Shown here: positions 8,201-17,048 of the stretch, piece by piece | Layout: each line of letters begins with the position of its first letter | Numbering within the stretch: position 1 is the stretch's first letter | Source: Armatimonadota bacterium | GTDB taxonomy: Bacteria; Armatimonadota; JAAZEB01 | Direction of reading: 5' to 3' | NCBI GenBank assembly: GCA_012841485.1 | Contig: DUUU01000654.1 | Location: 1-41,700 of the forward strand | DNA length: 41,700 nucleotides | Program-made: the position numbers and the translations under genes | Notes under the pieces: generated by a model | What the model was told of the DNA's origin: nothing | What the model saw: the letters and a program-made list of their open reading frames with translations, nothing else | Databases searched by the model: none

Positions 8201-10739
8201 ACTCTGCAACTTGCCAGCGATCACGCCACGATGAGATCCAACGCATGACGGAGGAATCGTCGCGGCTATCCGAGAAGATGGTAAGTTGCAGTGAGTAGGG
8301 GCGCTCATCGCGCCCGTTCATCGCATCTTTCAGGAACGCATCGATGCCCGCGACTACTGGCTGAATCTCGCGCCCGCAGTAAGCGCCGATGCTGATGCCA
8401 TCTGAGGCATGGGCGTGTAGGCTGCGGTAGTCACCCAATACCTGGTGGATGAGTTTGGACGCCCGCGTCACGCGGAAGAGCTCGGTATCGGTGATCTCCT
8501 CGTCATCATCGGCATCGTCATCGAGAAGCAGGCGGGAGGTGACAAGAGATGCCGCTCCGCTACACTCCCCGACGAGGTGCAGATAGCCATAACTGCGCAC
8601 GTTGGTATCGAGTGTCTGCCCATCGGCTGCAAGGGTACCGAAGATGGGCCACTGCATCTGCGCCAGGTCTGCCACTCGGTTCCAGTGTCGCTCGGAAAAG
8701 GCATGTTCCTCTGGGTCGGCCAGAGCCTGCCTTACGCAGAAGCAGAAGCTCTCGCAGAGAAAGGTGTGCTGGTGCCGGATCATGTCAAGCACGGCAGGAT
8801 GCAGCGGCGTAACTACCGCGCCTTCCAATTGGCGCTGCCATGCCCAGTCCGACGCTTCGGCTGCCGCCTTGGGTACAACCATGAACGCCTTGTGGAGCAA
8901 TGGGCCCGATACACTCACCGATGCATGTTCGATATGCTTGCGGTAGGCCTCGCGGTAAGCGGACTGCAGCCTGTCGAAGTCGCTGTTCAGCGCGGCGAAG
9001 AAGCCTGTGTGATGAAACGCGTGTATGAACCGTTGGTAAGCCTCGGCCAAGTCGCGCAGCGGTCTATACACCGCTTCGAGTTCATTCATGCCCTCAGCCG
9101 CCAGCAGGTCCGTCACGAGCCGGTCCTCGCTCTGCAGCGCAATGCTCAGCAGCCGGCAGACCTCGTCCGCGTCACGTGCCAGGAAGGTCTCTGGGATGAA
9201 AGGCAATCCGACGGCTGGCAGGGCGTCGCGCCCTGCCTGATAGTCCTCCCGTACGCAGTTGTAGAGATGCACCAGGATACGCGACTGATGGTGCGGTGGC
9301 AGGCACCAAAGGAACTCTTGCCGGTATGGCGCCTCGCCCTGTGCCATTACCACGACCACGAACTTCAGCGTCGGCTGCGCGGTGCTCGTTCGCGTGTAGA
9401 CCAACGACACCCCTTCACCACCGGGTTCCAAGCGGCACTGCATCTCCACATCGCGCGGGCCATCCGCACCGTCGACCGTCAGACGGATCTGGTCCTTGAG
9501 GTAGCTGTCGAGGCCCCCGAGGACCTTCTTCAGGAAGGCCTCCGCCAGGTCTCGGTCCTCGTATCCGCTCTCAGCCTCATCGCCCGCATCGAAGTCGTGC
9601 TTGAACTCGACGCTCTCCAACGCGATGCTCTTCAGCCCCTCCGCCAGTTGCGCAGTGCTCGCGTCTGCGCCCTTCTTCCAGTCGGCAAGCGTGAGCCATA
9701 GAGCTCGTAGGAAGACCTCCGGCGCCAAGCCTCGGAGCTTCCGTGCCGTCCGCCTCATGCGAGTGCCACGCTTGCGATACCCGAGAATCTGGTCGTGGAT
9801 GTAGACAAAGTCCGCCTGGCGCAGCCTATCACGGTCTGTAGTTGACCGGTCGATGATGTAGCGCTCAAGCGCGTCTATGAGCTCACCCAATGAAGAAAAC
9901 GGGCCGAGGACGCTCTCCTCGGGCAGTTCATCGCTCTTGTCCTTCCGGAAGTTCTCGATGGCTGTCATCGCTCGGTCCCGTGACGTCGGCTCCAGGAACA
10001 TGCTGTAGTTCATGAATTCCTGTGCGGGGGCAATGTAGCGGGTAGCCGGCGCCCGCGATCGAGAGAGTCCGGCCAGGCAGGGAAGGCCGAAGTCTGAAAG
10101 CTGAGTGAGCACCAGTTGGTAGGCCTCTCCTCCGGTCATCACCCCGTCCAGGTTAAGCTTCTCCAGGTAGAGGCTGATACCTAACAGATCCGCCAGGCCA
10201 TGTTCGTAGAAGGTTTTCAGCAAGTCGGCGATGCGCTGGAACTCATCACGGTTGCCACAGGGATCCAAGTGTTCGCCCAGACGTTCCTTGACCCAGGACA
10301 GGAAGGAGCGCTTCAGGCAGATCTCCCAGATCGCACGCTGATCCAGACGGTAGAAGTCGCGCAGGCTGGCGCGGTCGTCGATGTGCTCGTAGCCGGCGAT
10401 CAGGCTAACTAGGCAGCCCACATCCGCTGGTCGCGCCTCATTGCGTAGGCTGGTGAGGTTGTTTCCCTCGTTATACCATCTACGCTCACGGATGACCGCG
10501 AAATCGGCGCGCTCCCCTGCATCATTGGAGTCCTGCCATTCGCGTCCCAGGCGGTAGGCAATCCCATAGCGCAGGCGGGCGCCAAGTTCGGGGTGACGCG
10601 CGAGATGTTCCTCAATCTCTTCTCCAATGCCGCGCAGGATCCGCGACGGGTAGGATGGCAGCACGAAATGCAGCGTGCCGGCATCAGGAGTGCACTGCCT
10701 CGTGATATGCTCAACGATGGTCGATTGGATATACCTCAT
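5280..10739 (-). CDS. PD-(D/E)XK nuclease-HerA/FtsK ATPase fusion, DptH/MAD8-like
   Basis: 1819 aa. Residues 1 to about 1000 form a large region without a motif I can name. Around residues 1153-1160 the sequence VDAQIIECK followed by KARQQIESGL matches the D-(x)n-ExK core and downstream helix of PD-(D/E)XK nucleases. A Ser/Gly/Pro/Asp-rich stretch (about 1290-1430) looks like a disordered linker. The C-terminus is a HerA/FtsK-type ATPase: Walker A GASGTGKT at 1474-1481, Walker B VIVLDEIQNL with D1694-E1695, then LILATQTLSNL and a FRPADTEI block. Length and architecture recall DptH/DndH of PT-dependent restriction and MAD8 of the MADS system. ATG at 10739 overlaps the previous stop by 4 bases (ATGA), implying translational coupling. 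Likely role: DNA-translocating restriction effector. Confidence 0.8.
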   Translation of the reverse strand: MRYIQSTIVEHITRQCTPDAGTLHFVLPSYPSRILRGIGEEIEEHLARHPELGARLRYGIAYRLGREWQDSNDAGERADFAVIRERRWYNEGNNLTSLRNEARPADVGCLVSLIAGYEHIDDRASLRDFYRLDQRAIWEICLKRSFLSWVKERLGEHLDPCGNRDEFQRIADLLKTFYEHGLADLLGISLYLEKLNLDGVMTGGEAYQLVLTQLSDFGLPCLAGLSRSRAPATRYIAPAQEFMNYSMFLEPTSRDRAMTAIENFRKDKSDELPEESVLGPFSSLGELIDALERYIIDRSTTDRDRLRQADFVYIHDQILGYRKRGTRMRRTARKLRGLAPEVFLRALWLTLADWKKGADASTAQLAEGLKSIALESVEFKHDFDAGDEAESGYEDRDLAEAFLKKVLGGLDSYLKDQIRLTVDGADGPRDVEMQCRLEPGGEGVSLVYTRTSTAQPTLKFVVVVMAQGEAPYRQEFLWCLPPHHQSRILVHLYNCVREDYQAGRDALPAVGLPFIPETFLARDADEVCRLLSIALQSEDRLVTDLLAAEGMNELEAVYRPLRDLAEAYQRFIHAFHHTGFFAALNSDFDRLQSAYREAYRKHIEHASVSVSGPLLHKAFMVVPKAAAEASDWAWQRQLEGAVVTPLHPAVLDMIRHQHTFLCESFCFCVRQALADPEEHAFSERHWNRVADLAQMQWPIFGTLAADGQTLDTNVRSYGYLHLVGECSGAASLVTSRLLLDDDADDDEEITDTELFRVTRASKLIHQVLGDYRSLHAHASDGISIGAYCGREIQPVVAGIDAFLKDAMNGRDERPYSLQLTIFSDSRDDSSVMRWISSWRDRWQVAECAQGKAHYAHCRISISHRVIAPGADHEPFAKLLSGASFDVMLFTEFITAGRSSFVDLGEGPALADDYRKFPVLERTCCAVRGGGLERQRERVLSNPRFLLGSLHAEVMARLNDHHQPSDCHAVISQSNYQPWETVVDAAHRCSTWVVCIDPSVDEYLLRRTGAGDAHSREIIGFGTGVGPHGENNYTVSTEQFSMADVRRRISDKVLSCLGPWDATTREAIAESLVREASQIAGLSVVKATGPSEYVRDYIAYATIRKLLPPDPNSFCDDLVSVDAYRHWFDETKDAERPDLLRLRARIVDGYIRVDAQIIECKLAQQSEGYLVKARQQIESGLRRLVPCFRPREPGRPTGIDDPPDQRYWWMQLHRLIASRAQTSRPEYQKAIMALERLSEGEFYISWQAAAVGIWTDVADGTLRHRSPWHLNLDGGSIDISVVTAGREFIRAACLTDARGNIFSTEPALRRGPCSSSASISDDADPTSQVGHAEAPGVTGGSVPAETDTSPRSLAGNALGAEPTDVDESEPKASQYDQDVGGMVATVSPAKPMNDCAKQAGDPPMSVDDSGHHGSMIPASSAGTAGIVHAEASAGAGVRGRVPKRILLGQTTSDGRDVYWEFGHPDLPNRHILVFGASGTGKTYTIQALLNELAASGQNSLIVDYTNGFTNPQLDAVTVARLNPTQHVVKREPLPVNPFRRQTSTFDGLEIEESPADTAGRVSGIFSEVYQLGDQQKSALYSAIRDGIQEEGDAFSLSKLMQRLEDLRAVGGPTANSAASVISRIQPFVDTRPFGREAEGSWERLFSDDVSRCHIIQLATFIKDSARLITEFALIDLYWYYRARGSKDQPKVIVLDEIQNLDHRLESPLGQFLTEGRKFGISLILATQTLSNLSKDQSDRLFQASHKLFFRPADTEIRSFSKILETATATHADVWVQRLSSLKRGECFSLGHALNETTGKLETSKYFRIRVSSLESRLGGM

Positions 10740-12376
10740 GCGTTTCTCCGGTCATCCCGTAGCTTTCCGAACGGATGCCGCACGACGGCACACGCATCCG
10801 AAAGCTCTGTCAGGAAGCCGCCTGCGCGCAGCATCTCGGCCAACCAGGACCCGCGCTCGGGCTGTACGGAGCTGTTGGCAGGCAGACCGCTCCAGAGGAC
10901 GGCATCCGTCAGATTCTCACCCTCGACGGCAATGCCGTAGTGGCGGTAGAGACGCTCGATGAAGACCCGGTCCGTGCAGCGCTCCTCCGGCCGCAATAAC
11001 GCCATGACCAGGTAGCGAAGGAGGCCGTCAGTCATGACGAAGCGTGCCCCGGAGCCCTTGAGCGGAGCGATGATGCCCAGCTTCTTCCCCAGGGAGAGGA
11101 AGAGCTTGTGACCATACTTGGTGTCTGCCTCTTTGTTAAGGGTCTTTAGGTCTGTACGGGCACCTGCACGCCCAGCATTGTCCTGCAGCGCCGGATGGCG
11201 CAAGGCCCGGTAGATCAGCGCCTGCACTGCCTGCAGGTTACGCTGGGATGCTAATCGGCTTGGTCGTGAAGCGGAATAGGGGTGTGTGAAGATCCAGGCG
11301 TATCCGAGTACCCCACCACGTCCGTTAGGAGCGGGCGGCTCTGCATAGCGCGCGCTTTGCGCACAGAGGCTGCGGAGCACCTGAAGTGTGCACCCCGTCA
11401 TCAGCAACTCCAGGCGCTCGATCGGATCAAGTGCAGCCGATAGGACCCGGCTCAGTTCAACCGCGAAAAGATAGCCCTCTTGCCAGCTATCGCGCGGGCA
11501 CCACCCGCAGACTTGCGCGTTGCTGCCATCACCCGAATCCTCATTGGTCAGTCCATGTGTTTCAGGGTGGAGCCCCTCTATGTACTCTACTAACCGGTCA
11601 AGGCTTCGCACCTGCACACCATAGACTGCAGCCAATCCATCCTGTAGAGATGCATGCAGAGTCTCGAGGCTACCCTCATTCTCGGTGATGCCGACACGCC
11701 GTGCGAGATCTGCGGTACTCTCGCTATCACGTGTCAGCGCATTGCATATCTGCAGGTATAGGAGTTCCCCTCCTCGTGCCATGAAACGGTGCTTCGAGAC
11801 GCTGAAGAACGTGTGGAAGTGGCTCACTGCCTCGTTCCAGTCTCTTACATCCCTTTTCTTAGCGACCGTGTCGTTCCATAGCGTCTCCTGAGTGATCAGA
11901 CTTGCCGTAACCGGATAGAACGTCTGCGCACACCATGTGCGGTTGAGTCCCGCTCCTTGGTACCCTCGGAGGAGTTCCTCAAGAACGCGTACAATCCGCT
12001 CAGCGCTCTGATCGCTGCTAATGCTACGGCGGAGGGCATCAAAGATCACACGGTAATGTTCCAGGTGTGTCTCATGCCTAGAGTCTGCTCTGGACGCACC
12101 GAGTAGAGCAAAGAGCTTCAGGTTGAGTCTGACGGGAGGCTTGTACCGAAGCTTCTGGTCGCTCCAGGACCGTAGAACCGACAATGGTGGCAACGGATCG
12201 CGGATCGGCTCCCCATCAGCTAGCCACTTGGGGTATGAGACAACCGAGAGGAACTCGGTAAGGTATTCAAGCACCGTCTGGTCTTGGAAGAACCGCAGGC
12301 CGAACAGGCGCATCGCAGGGTTCCGATCCTCACTCACGTCCAATGCTGGAAAAGGCTTCGGCAGCGAATCGATCAT
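10736..12376 (-). CDS. Unknown 546-aa defence protein between kinase and HerA genes
   Basis: 546 aa, mainly charged and helical, with no P-loop, transmembrane segment or nuclease motif that I can see. A VCGWC motif mid-protein is an isolated Cys pair. The C-terminal part (KLFLSLGKKLGIIAPLKG... then a TDGLLRYLVMALL helix) looks like winged-helix plus helical DNA-binding architecture, but this is only an impression. ATG at 12376 overlaps the kinase stop (ATGA) and has a GGAGG RBS about 8 bases upstream; its own stop overlaps the next start in the same way. Its position between a kinase protein and a giant HerA-type ATPase corresponds to MAD7 in MADS or DptG/DndG in Dnd restriction. By that analogy it may be an adaptor or DNA-recognition subunit of the effector. 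I do not recognise the family from sequence. Confidence 0.75.
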   Translation of the reverse strand: MIDSLPKPFPALDVSEDRNPAMRLFGLRFFQDQTVLEYLTEFLSVVSYPKWLADGEPIRDPLPPLSVLRSWSDQKLRYKPPVRLNLKLFALLGASRADSRHETHLEHYRVIFDALRRSISSDQSAERIVRVLEELLRGYQGAGLNRTWCAQTFYPVTASLITQETLWNDTVAKKRDVRDWNEAVSHFHTFFSVSKHRFMARGGELLYLQICNALTRDSESTADLARRVGITENEGSLETLHASLQDGLAAVYGVQVRSLDRLVEYIEGLHPETHGLTNEDSGDGSNAQVCGWCPRDSWQEGYLFAVELSRVLSAALDPIERLELLMTGCTLQVLRSLCAQSARYAEPPAPNGRGGVLGYAWIFTHPYSASRPSRLASQRNLQAVQALIYRALRHPALQDNAGRAGARTDLKTLNKEADTKYGHKLFLSLGKKLGIIAPLKGSGARFVMTDGLLRYLVMALLRPEERCTDRVFIERLYRHYGIAVEGENLTDAVLWSGLPANSSVQPERGSWLAEMLRAGGFLTELSDACAVVRHPFGKLRDDRRNA

Positions 12377-15300
12377 CGCAGCACCTCCAGGCCCTGATCC
12401 GTGATTGCCACCTCTATCACCTCGAAGCGGCGGTCGGGTCCGATGCGCAGTAGTCTGAGTTGGTTCTCATCGGGTGGGCCTGCTTCCTGGCGTGTACGCA
12501 GCAGACCCACCTTAAAGCGCTCCAAGCGGTCGGCATAGTACGCTGTTAGCTCTTGCGCAATCTCACCCTCGTAGCGCCGTGCCACGAAGTCGAGGAAGAA
12601 GAGGTCGAGATCCATCGCTACCCCCGACTCATGTCTGAGACGCCAGATGCCTCCGGTGTGTGGCACACCCTGGTAGCGTGGCAACACCTCGATCCGGAAC
12701 TCCTCGGCTCGGAAGTCGGCAAGCACCACTTGTGTGGCGGCATTGCCATCGCGGCGGTTGAGCGTGATGTAGAGATGGTCCATTCCCTGATCCTCGGGGA
12801 GGCGTATCCCCGTGAAGAACTCCTGCAGCACCTGCAGCACACGCACGCGATGACGACGCTCCACCAGGCGCGGCATGGTATCGGTGCCTGGTGCAAACCG
12901 CATGGACTCCAGCAGCATTGGGGATTGGATGAAGGTGGAGAGATAGCGTCTGTCTTTCTCGTCTTCTAGAGAGCCGAAGAAGTAGACGAGGCGACGTGCC
13001 TGGCGGCGCACTGGGGCACCACATGCGCCGGCGTAGCCTTCGGCGCCGTCGTCTCCTTGACAGGGCTGCCTCAAGCGCTGGAAGACTGCCTGAGCACTGC
13101 CATGGAGCGGCAAGCCATCCCCCCCCTTCATCCACGCGCTGCGCTCGAAGAGTGGATCGAGCGTCACGCCAAACTCCGCTTCGCGCACGCGCTGGATGGG
13201 AACGAGCTGTCCTGCTTCCGGTAATGGCTGGTCACCATCGTCTCCGAAGAATAGATTGAAGAAGAGGGCCCCTGTGTCGGCCTCTGCCCGCGCTATCCAG
13301 GAGCGCTTTGCCAATTCCTCACACGTCCGGCCTCCCGTAATGGCGTAAGCCAGGTGCCCTGTCATCTGACGCATCGTCAGGCGCACGCCGTACTCGTAGA
13401 GCCGCCGATAGAGGAGCGCCACGCGCCCGCGTACGACCTCGGCGTGCTCCTGAAGTAGCCGGATGTTCGCCAGAATCGGGCACCCATCGGCGCATCCGCA
13501 CCCATTGCACTCCTCCCAGTTCTGGGCATCCAACATGCGAGCGAATACTTCGCAGGCAGCGTCGATGCTGTCGAACCGGCCCAGATTGATCAGGAGGAAC
13601 CGCTCGCCGAGGACCAGCTTGGGCTCATCGGCCTCCAGATGCGTCAGAAGCTCACTCTCGATCTGATCCTCCGGTAGTTTGAGTTTCGGGGCCGCCCGCC
13701 GCGCACTGTTGATGAGCGTCCCGGTGTTGGAGACGATCAACCAGGTGGTGTCACGCGCCCTCATCGCCTCCAGAAGGGTAGCCTCGCGCTGTTCCTCGGC
13801 CAGCTCGCTCATGTCCTTGATAATCGTCAGGTTCGCCCTGGGGATCTCCTCGCGCTGCCGGAGGGAACGGAGCTGCCCCATGACCCGCCGGAACACCTCT
13901 GAGGCGAGGGTCGTCTTGCCGTCTCCTGCATTGCCGGTCAATATCACGCTTCTTCGCTCCTCTACCAGCTTCCGGTAGAGCAGGTCCGCGAGAGGGTGCG
14001 GCACCATCACCCGGTCGAAGAGAGGATTGCCAACCTGGGACTCGGCCGTCGCGTTTTCGTTGCCCGCCGAAGCGCTAGAGAGTGAGTTCAGATAGCTTGT
14101 GAAGGGGCTATGCCACGGCTCTGCTATCAACGGCGGCGTCACCAGCGCTTCTGGCTCGGGTGGCGGTGGCGCTACTGCGGGCGGTGTGGTGGCAGACACC
14201 AGCGCAGCACGCATCTCCTCGGCCGAGGCGAAGCGGTCGCCTGCCTTGGTGGCAACTGCTCTCCGGAGCCAAGCGAGTAAAGGATCCGGTATCGCGTTCG
14301 TGCCGCTCTCCGGAAGTTTTGGCGTATCGCCGACGACCGGGTTCTCGTACGGCCGTTGACCAAAGAGCCATTCCCACAGGGTGACACCGAGGGCGAAGAG
14401 ATCGGCGCTCTCCGAGAATTGCATCTCTGTACCCAAGATACTATCCGGGGGCACGTAGCCGATAGTGCCCTCAAACACATCCACCCGTGGCTCGCCGGCG
14501 CTGCCGAGATCGAGCAGAACGGGCCGGTCGTCTGCCGTGATAGCGATGTTGTCAGGCTTGATGTCGCTGTGCAAGTAGGGCATTGGATTGCCGTCGGGGT
14601 CGGTGTGCTCGTGGAATGCTTTCACCCCCTCCAGCAGGCCGAGCGCGGTCGTGCAGAAGGTATCCAGAGTTGGCCTCTCACCGCGCTCGATTCTCTTCCG
14701 CAGCAGCTCCCCATCGACGAAATCCATCACCAGAAAGAAGCGGTCGTTGTGCCAGCGTCCGGGCCTGCCATCACACGTGACTACGTAAGGTGACTCGCGT
14801 AACTTCACGGCACCGGCGATGCGGGCCTCGCGCTCGATACGCTCCAAGGGTACCTCACGGTCGAAGAGCTTGAGTGCTACCTCGCGGCCGAGAAATCCTC
14901 TCGCCCGGTACACCTGAGTGTGTGCTCCTCGGCCGATACGTTCGACAATCTCATAATTGTCGTAACGGCTCCCTGGGTCCAATTCGGCGTTCAGCACCGT
15001 AGGCACGAGGGGGGGCTTGCCTATCGGCACATCGGGGCTGAAGGCGTCGATGATGGCATCGACATCCGCCGAGCGCTGCACCCGGTCACTGACGATCATC
15101 TCGCGCAATGCCGCGATCGTCTTCGGAGGCACTTGGCACTCAGTAAGCCGCTGTAGCGCTTCGGCTTGAAGGCGGCCGCCATGGGCAGCAAAGTGCCGAC
15201 TACTGGTGAACGGCTTTTTCCCCGTCAATAGCTCATAGGCGATGACACCCAAGCTGAAGAAATCGGTGCTCTCGTCGATGTCTTGGTCAAGCAGCAGGTC

Positions 15301-16908
15301 TGGCGAGATGTAGGCATCATCACGCAACTGTCCAGGATCGGTGATAACCGTGTGGCGCGTGCCTTCCTCACAATGGAAGGAGAGATCGAAGTTCGTCAGC
15401 TTAGGAATCCCGTTCATCATAAGGATGTTCTCGGGCTTCACGGCTCGGTGGTAGACTTCCACTCTATGGGCATGCTTCAAAGCTTCAGCAATACCACGAC
15501 AGATACTAAGGGCCTCATCGATGGGGAAGGCGCCACTGCGCTCGGTGATCAGATCGCGCAACGTACCGACTTCTGACCAGTCCGAGTACTCTTCAATGTC
15601 CCCCTCATCGTTGTGATGGATCCATATCCGATGGATATGTGGGTGGTCGCCCATCTTGCGGATCGCGTCGACCGTGTTTCGTATCTTGTTGAGGATGCTC
15701 TGTCTCTTCTCCGGGGGCGTGCCGACCGGGAAGCGGAAGACCCTGATCCGCCTGAGACCCTTCTCAAGGCCGCTGATTGGTCGCGCGATGAAATCGACGC
15801 GTTCAGGGCTCTGAAAGAGATACTCCACCGTCTCATATCCTGGGATATGGTAGCCCTTGCCCGTCTTGGGTCGCTGCAGATCTCTGAAGAAGTTCGCGAC
15901 CTGCATCACCTGCGCATCAGTAAGTGCAGATCTCGGAGCCGTGTTAGCCCTTCTCCTAAGGTAGGAAAGGAAGTCATCAATGCAGGCAAAGGTGGGGTTA
16001 CTCGTGCCCTGTTCCGCGGCTATCTTGGGATCGGAGGTGCCCTGCGCGCGGATATCGGGGTGCGTGAGCACAACAACAGACTCGACCCAGAGCGGCGAGT
16101 ACGTGGGAAACTGATGCTGGTAGATGCCCCTCAGCACCTTGCACTTAAAGGAGTTGTTGCGGTGTGGATCTGCCACACGCTTGCTACCGTTCCTCACCCA
16201 GGTATAGGGCGCAACCTCGATAGTGCCCGACCAGTGCTTCAGCTCTACTACCCAGATCTGAGTCCACGACACTACGACCAGGTCTACCTCCAGGTAGCTA
16301 TTCGACTGCTTATCGTGGAGCAGAACATTGCTTATTGCTGCCGCAGTGTTCTTGGCGCCTTCCACGATCCTGGCGATGGCGTTCTCCTCATGAACGAAGA
16401 GCGACCGGTTGCGGTCAGCGATTGAGTACTTGCCCTTCTCATCGGCGATGGCCGAGGGCTCTTCCGGTTTGGAATATTCAGTGAGCATGGCGAAGAGGCA
16501 CTCCCTCACACGGGTGATGCTGTCAGGTGCCTGCAGCAGTTCGTAGACATCATCATCTAGATATGCGTAGTCAACAACCTCGGTCAGGGCTCCCGGCCCC
16601 CCAACCGTACTCAAAGCCACAAGGGCCGATTCTTGGCCTGGTTTCGCTTTGAGATGCCAGAATCCAGAACTACTCAGGTGGAAGAAGGGCGTATATGGCC
16701 GGTCTCGATCAGTATCGCGCGAGTACCGCGAAAAATACTGCGTGAACGCCTGCCTCAACTGGTCGTTGAAATAGATGCGGTTCTGCGGATGCGCCTGCTG
16801 TTCGAGTTGGTCTACCGTGGCTAACAGGAGCAACGCCTTATGCGGCTTGAAGCCCTCACCAGGTGGTGACAGCGACCGGAGGCGTTGCAGGAAGTCAGTG
16901 AGCCGCAT
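12373..16908 (-). CDS. SBD-like / NERD / pseudokinase / kinase / P-loop NTPase multidomain protein
   Basis: 1511 aa from the ATG at 16908, chosen because a G-rich RBS precedes it; an upstream TTG at 16956 would add 16 residues. Domains in order: (1) residues about 1-95, KPHKALLLLA (21-30), PYTPFFHL (71-78) and GFWHL (82-86), resembling the sulfur-binding domain fold of ScoMcrA-type readers; (2) NERD-like nuclease domain, D209 with E222-x-K224 (VVELKHW); (3) pseudokinase, HRA instead of HRD at 487-489 and NFD instead of DFG at 506-508; (4) kinase with G-loop at 659, VALK Lys680, HSD with D782 and DLG with D800; (5) NTPase with GNAGDGKT at 992-999; (6) Cys cluster C1134, C1137, C1139, C1143. 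It resembles the MAD6 kinase of MADS. Probably the sensor and signalling core of the effector module. Confidence 0.85.
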   Translation of the reverse strand: MRLTDFLQRLRSLSPPGEGFKPHKALLLLATVDQLEQQAHPQNRIYFNDQLRQAFTQYFSRYSRDTDRDRPYTPFFHLSSSGFWHLKAKPGQESALVALSTVGGPGALTEVVDYAYLDDDVYELLQAPDSITRVRECLFAMLTEYSKPEEPSAIADEKGKYSIADRNRSLFVHEENAIARIVEGAKNTAAAISNVLLHDKQSNSYLEVDLVVVSWTQIWVVELKHWSGTIEVAPYTWVRNGSKRVADPHRNNSFKCKVLRGIYQHQFPTYSPLWVESVVVLTHPDIRAQGTSDPKIAAEQGTSNPTFACIDDFLSYLRRRANTAPRSALTDAQVMQVANFFRDLQRPKTGKGYHIPGYETVEYLFQSPERVDFIARPISGLEKGLRRIRVFRFPVGTPPEKRQSILNKIRNTVDAIRKMGDHPHIHRIWIHHNDEGDIEEYSDWSEVGTLRDLITERSGAFPIDEALSICRGIAEALKHAHRVEVYHRAVKPENILMMNGIPKLTNFDLSFHCEEGTRHTVITDPGQLRDDAYISPDLLLDQDIDESTDFFSLGVIAYELLTGKKPFTSSRHFAAHGGRLQAEALQRLTECQVPPKTIAALREMIVSDRVQRSADVDAIIDAFSPDVPIGKPPLVPTVLNAELDPGSRYDNYEIVERIGRGAHTQVYRARGFLGREVALKLFDREVPLERIEREARIAGAVKLRESPYVVTCDGRPGRWHNDRFFLVMDFVDGELLRKRIERGERPTLDTFCTTALGLLEGVKAFHEHTDPDGNPMPYLHSDIKPDNIAITADDRPVLLDLGSAGEPRVDVFEGTIGYVPPDSILGTEMQFSESADLFALGVTLWEWLFGQRPYENPVVGDTPKLPESGTNAIPDPLLAWLRRAVATKAGDRFASAEEMRAALVSATTPPAVAPPPPEPEALVTPPLIAEPWHSPFTSYLNSLSSASAGNENATAESQVGNPLFDRVMVPHPLADLLYRKLVEERRSVILTGNAGDGKTTLASEVFRRVMGQLRSLRQREEIPRANLTIIKDMSELAEEQREATLLEAMRARDTTWLIVSNTGTLINSARRAAPKLKLPEDQIESELLTHLEADEPKLVLGERFLLINLGRFDSIDAACEVFARMLDAQNWEECNGCGCADGCPILANIRLLQEHAEVVRGRVALLYRRLYEYGVRLTMRQMTGHLAYAITGGRTCEELAKRSWIARAEADTGALFFNLFFGDDGDQPLPEAGQLVPIQRVREAEFGVTLDPLFERSAWMKGGDGLPLHGSAQAVFQRLRQPCQGDDGAEGYAGACGAPVRRQARRLVYFFGSLEDEKDRRYLSTFIQSPMLLESMRFAPGTDTMPRLVERRHRVRVLQVLQEFFTGIRLPEDQGMDHLYITLNRRDGNAATQVVLADFRAEEFRIEVLPRYQGVPHTGGIWRLRHESGVAMDLDLFFLDFVARRYEGEIAQELTAYYADRLERFKVGLLRTRQEAGPPDENQLRLLRIGPDRRFEVIEVAITDQGLEVLR

Positions 16909-17048
16909 TCTGCCCCCCCCCATCAAAGCACGATACAATACTACTGCACACCGCAAGCCCCCCTGCCCGCTGCAGCAGAGGAGTGACCATTGCCGACAGC
17001 TGCCCAGCGTGCCTATGACTGCACCCTCAAACGTAGGGGATAGCGCTA

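Noticed and set aside
8445..9701. 418-codon open frame on the plus strand
   Set aside because: Antisense shadow of the 1819-aa gene; no domain pattern and no RBS context.
5280..10739. Frameshifted or fused gene because of the 1819-aa length
   Set aside because: The frame is continuous with consistent composition, and the length fits DptH/MAD8-type proteins, so it is treated as one intact gene.
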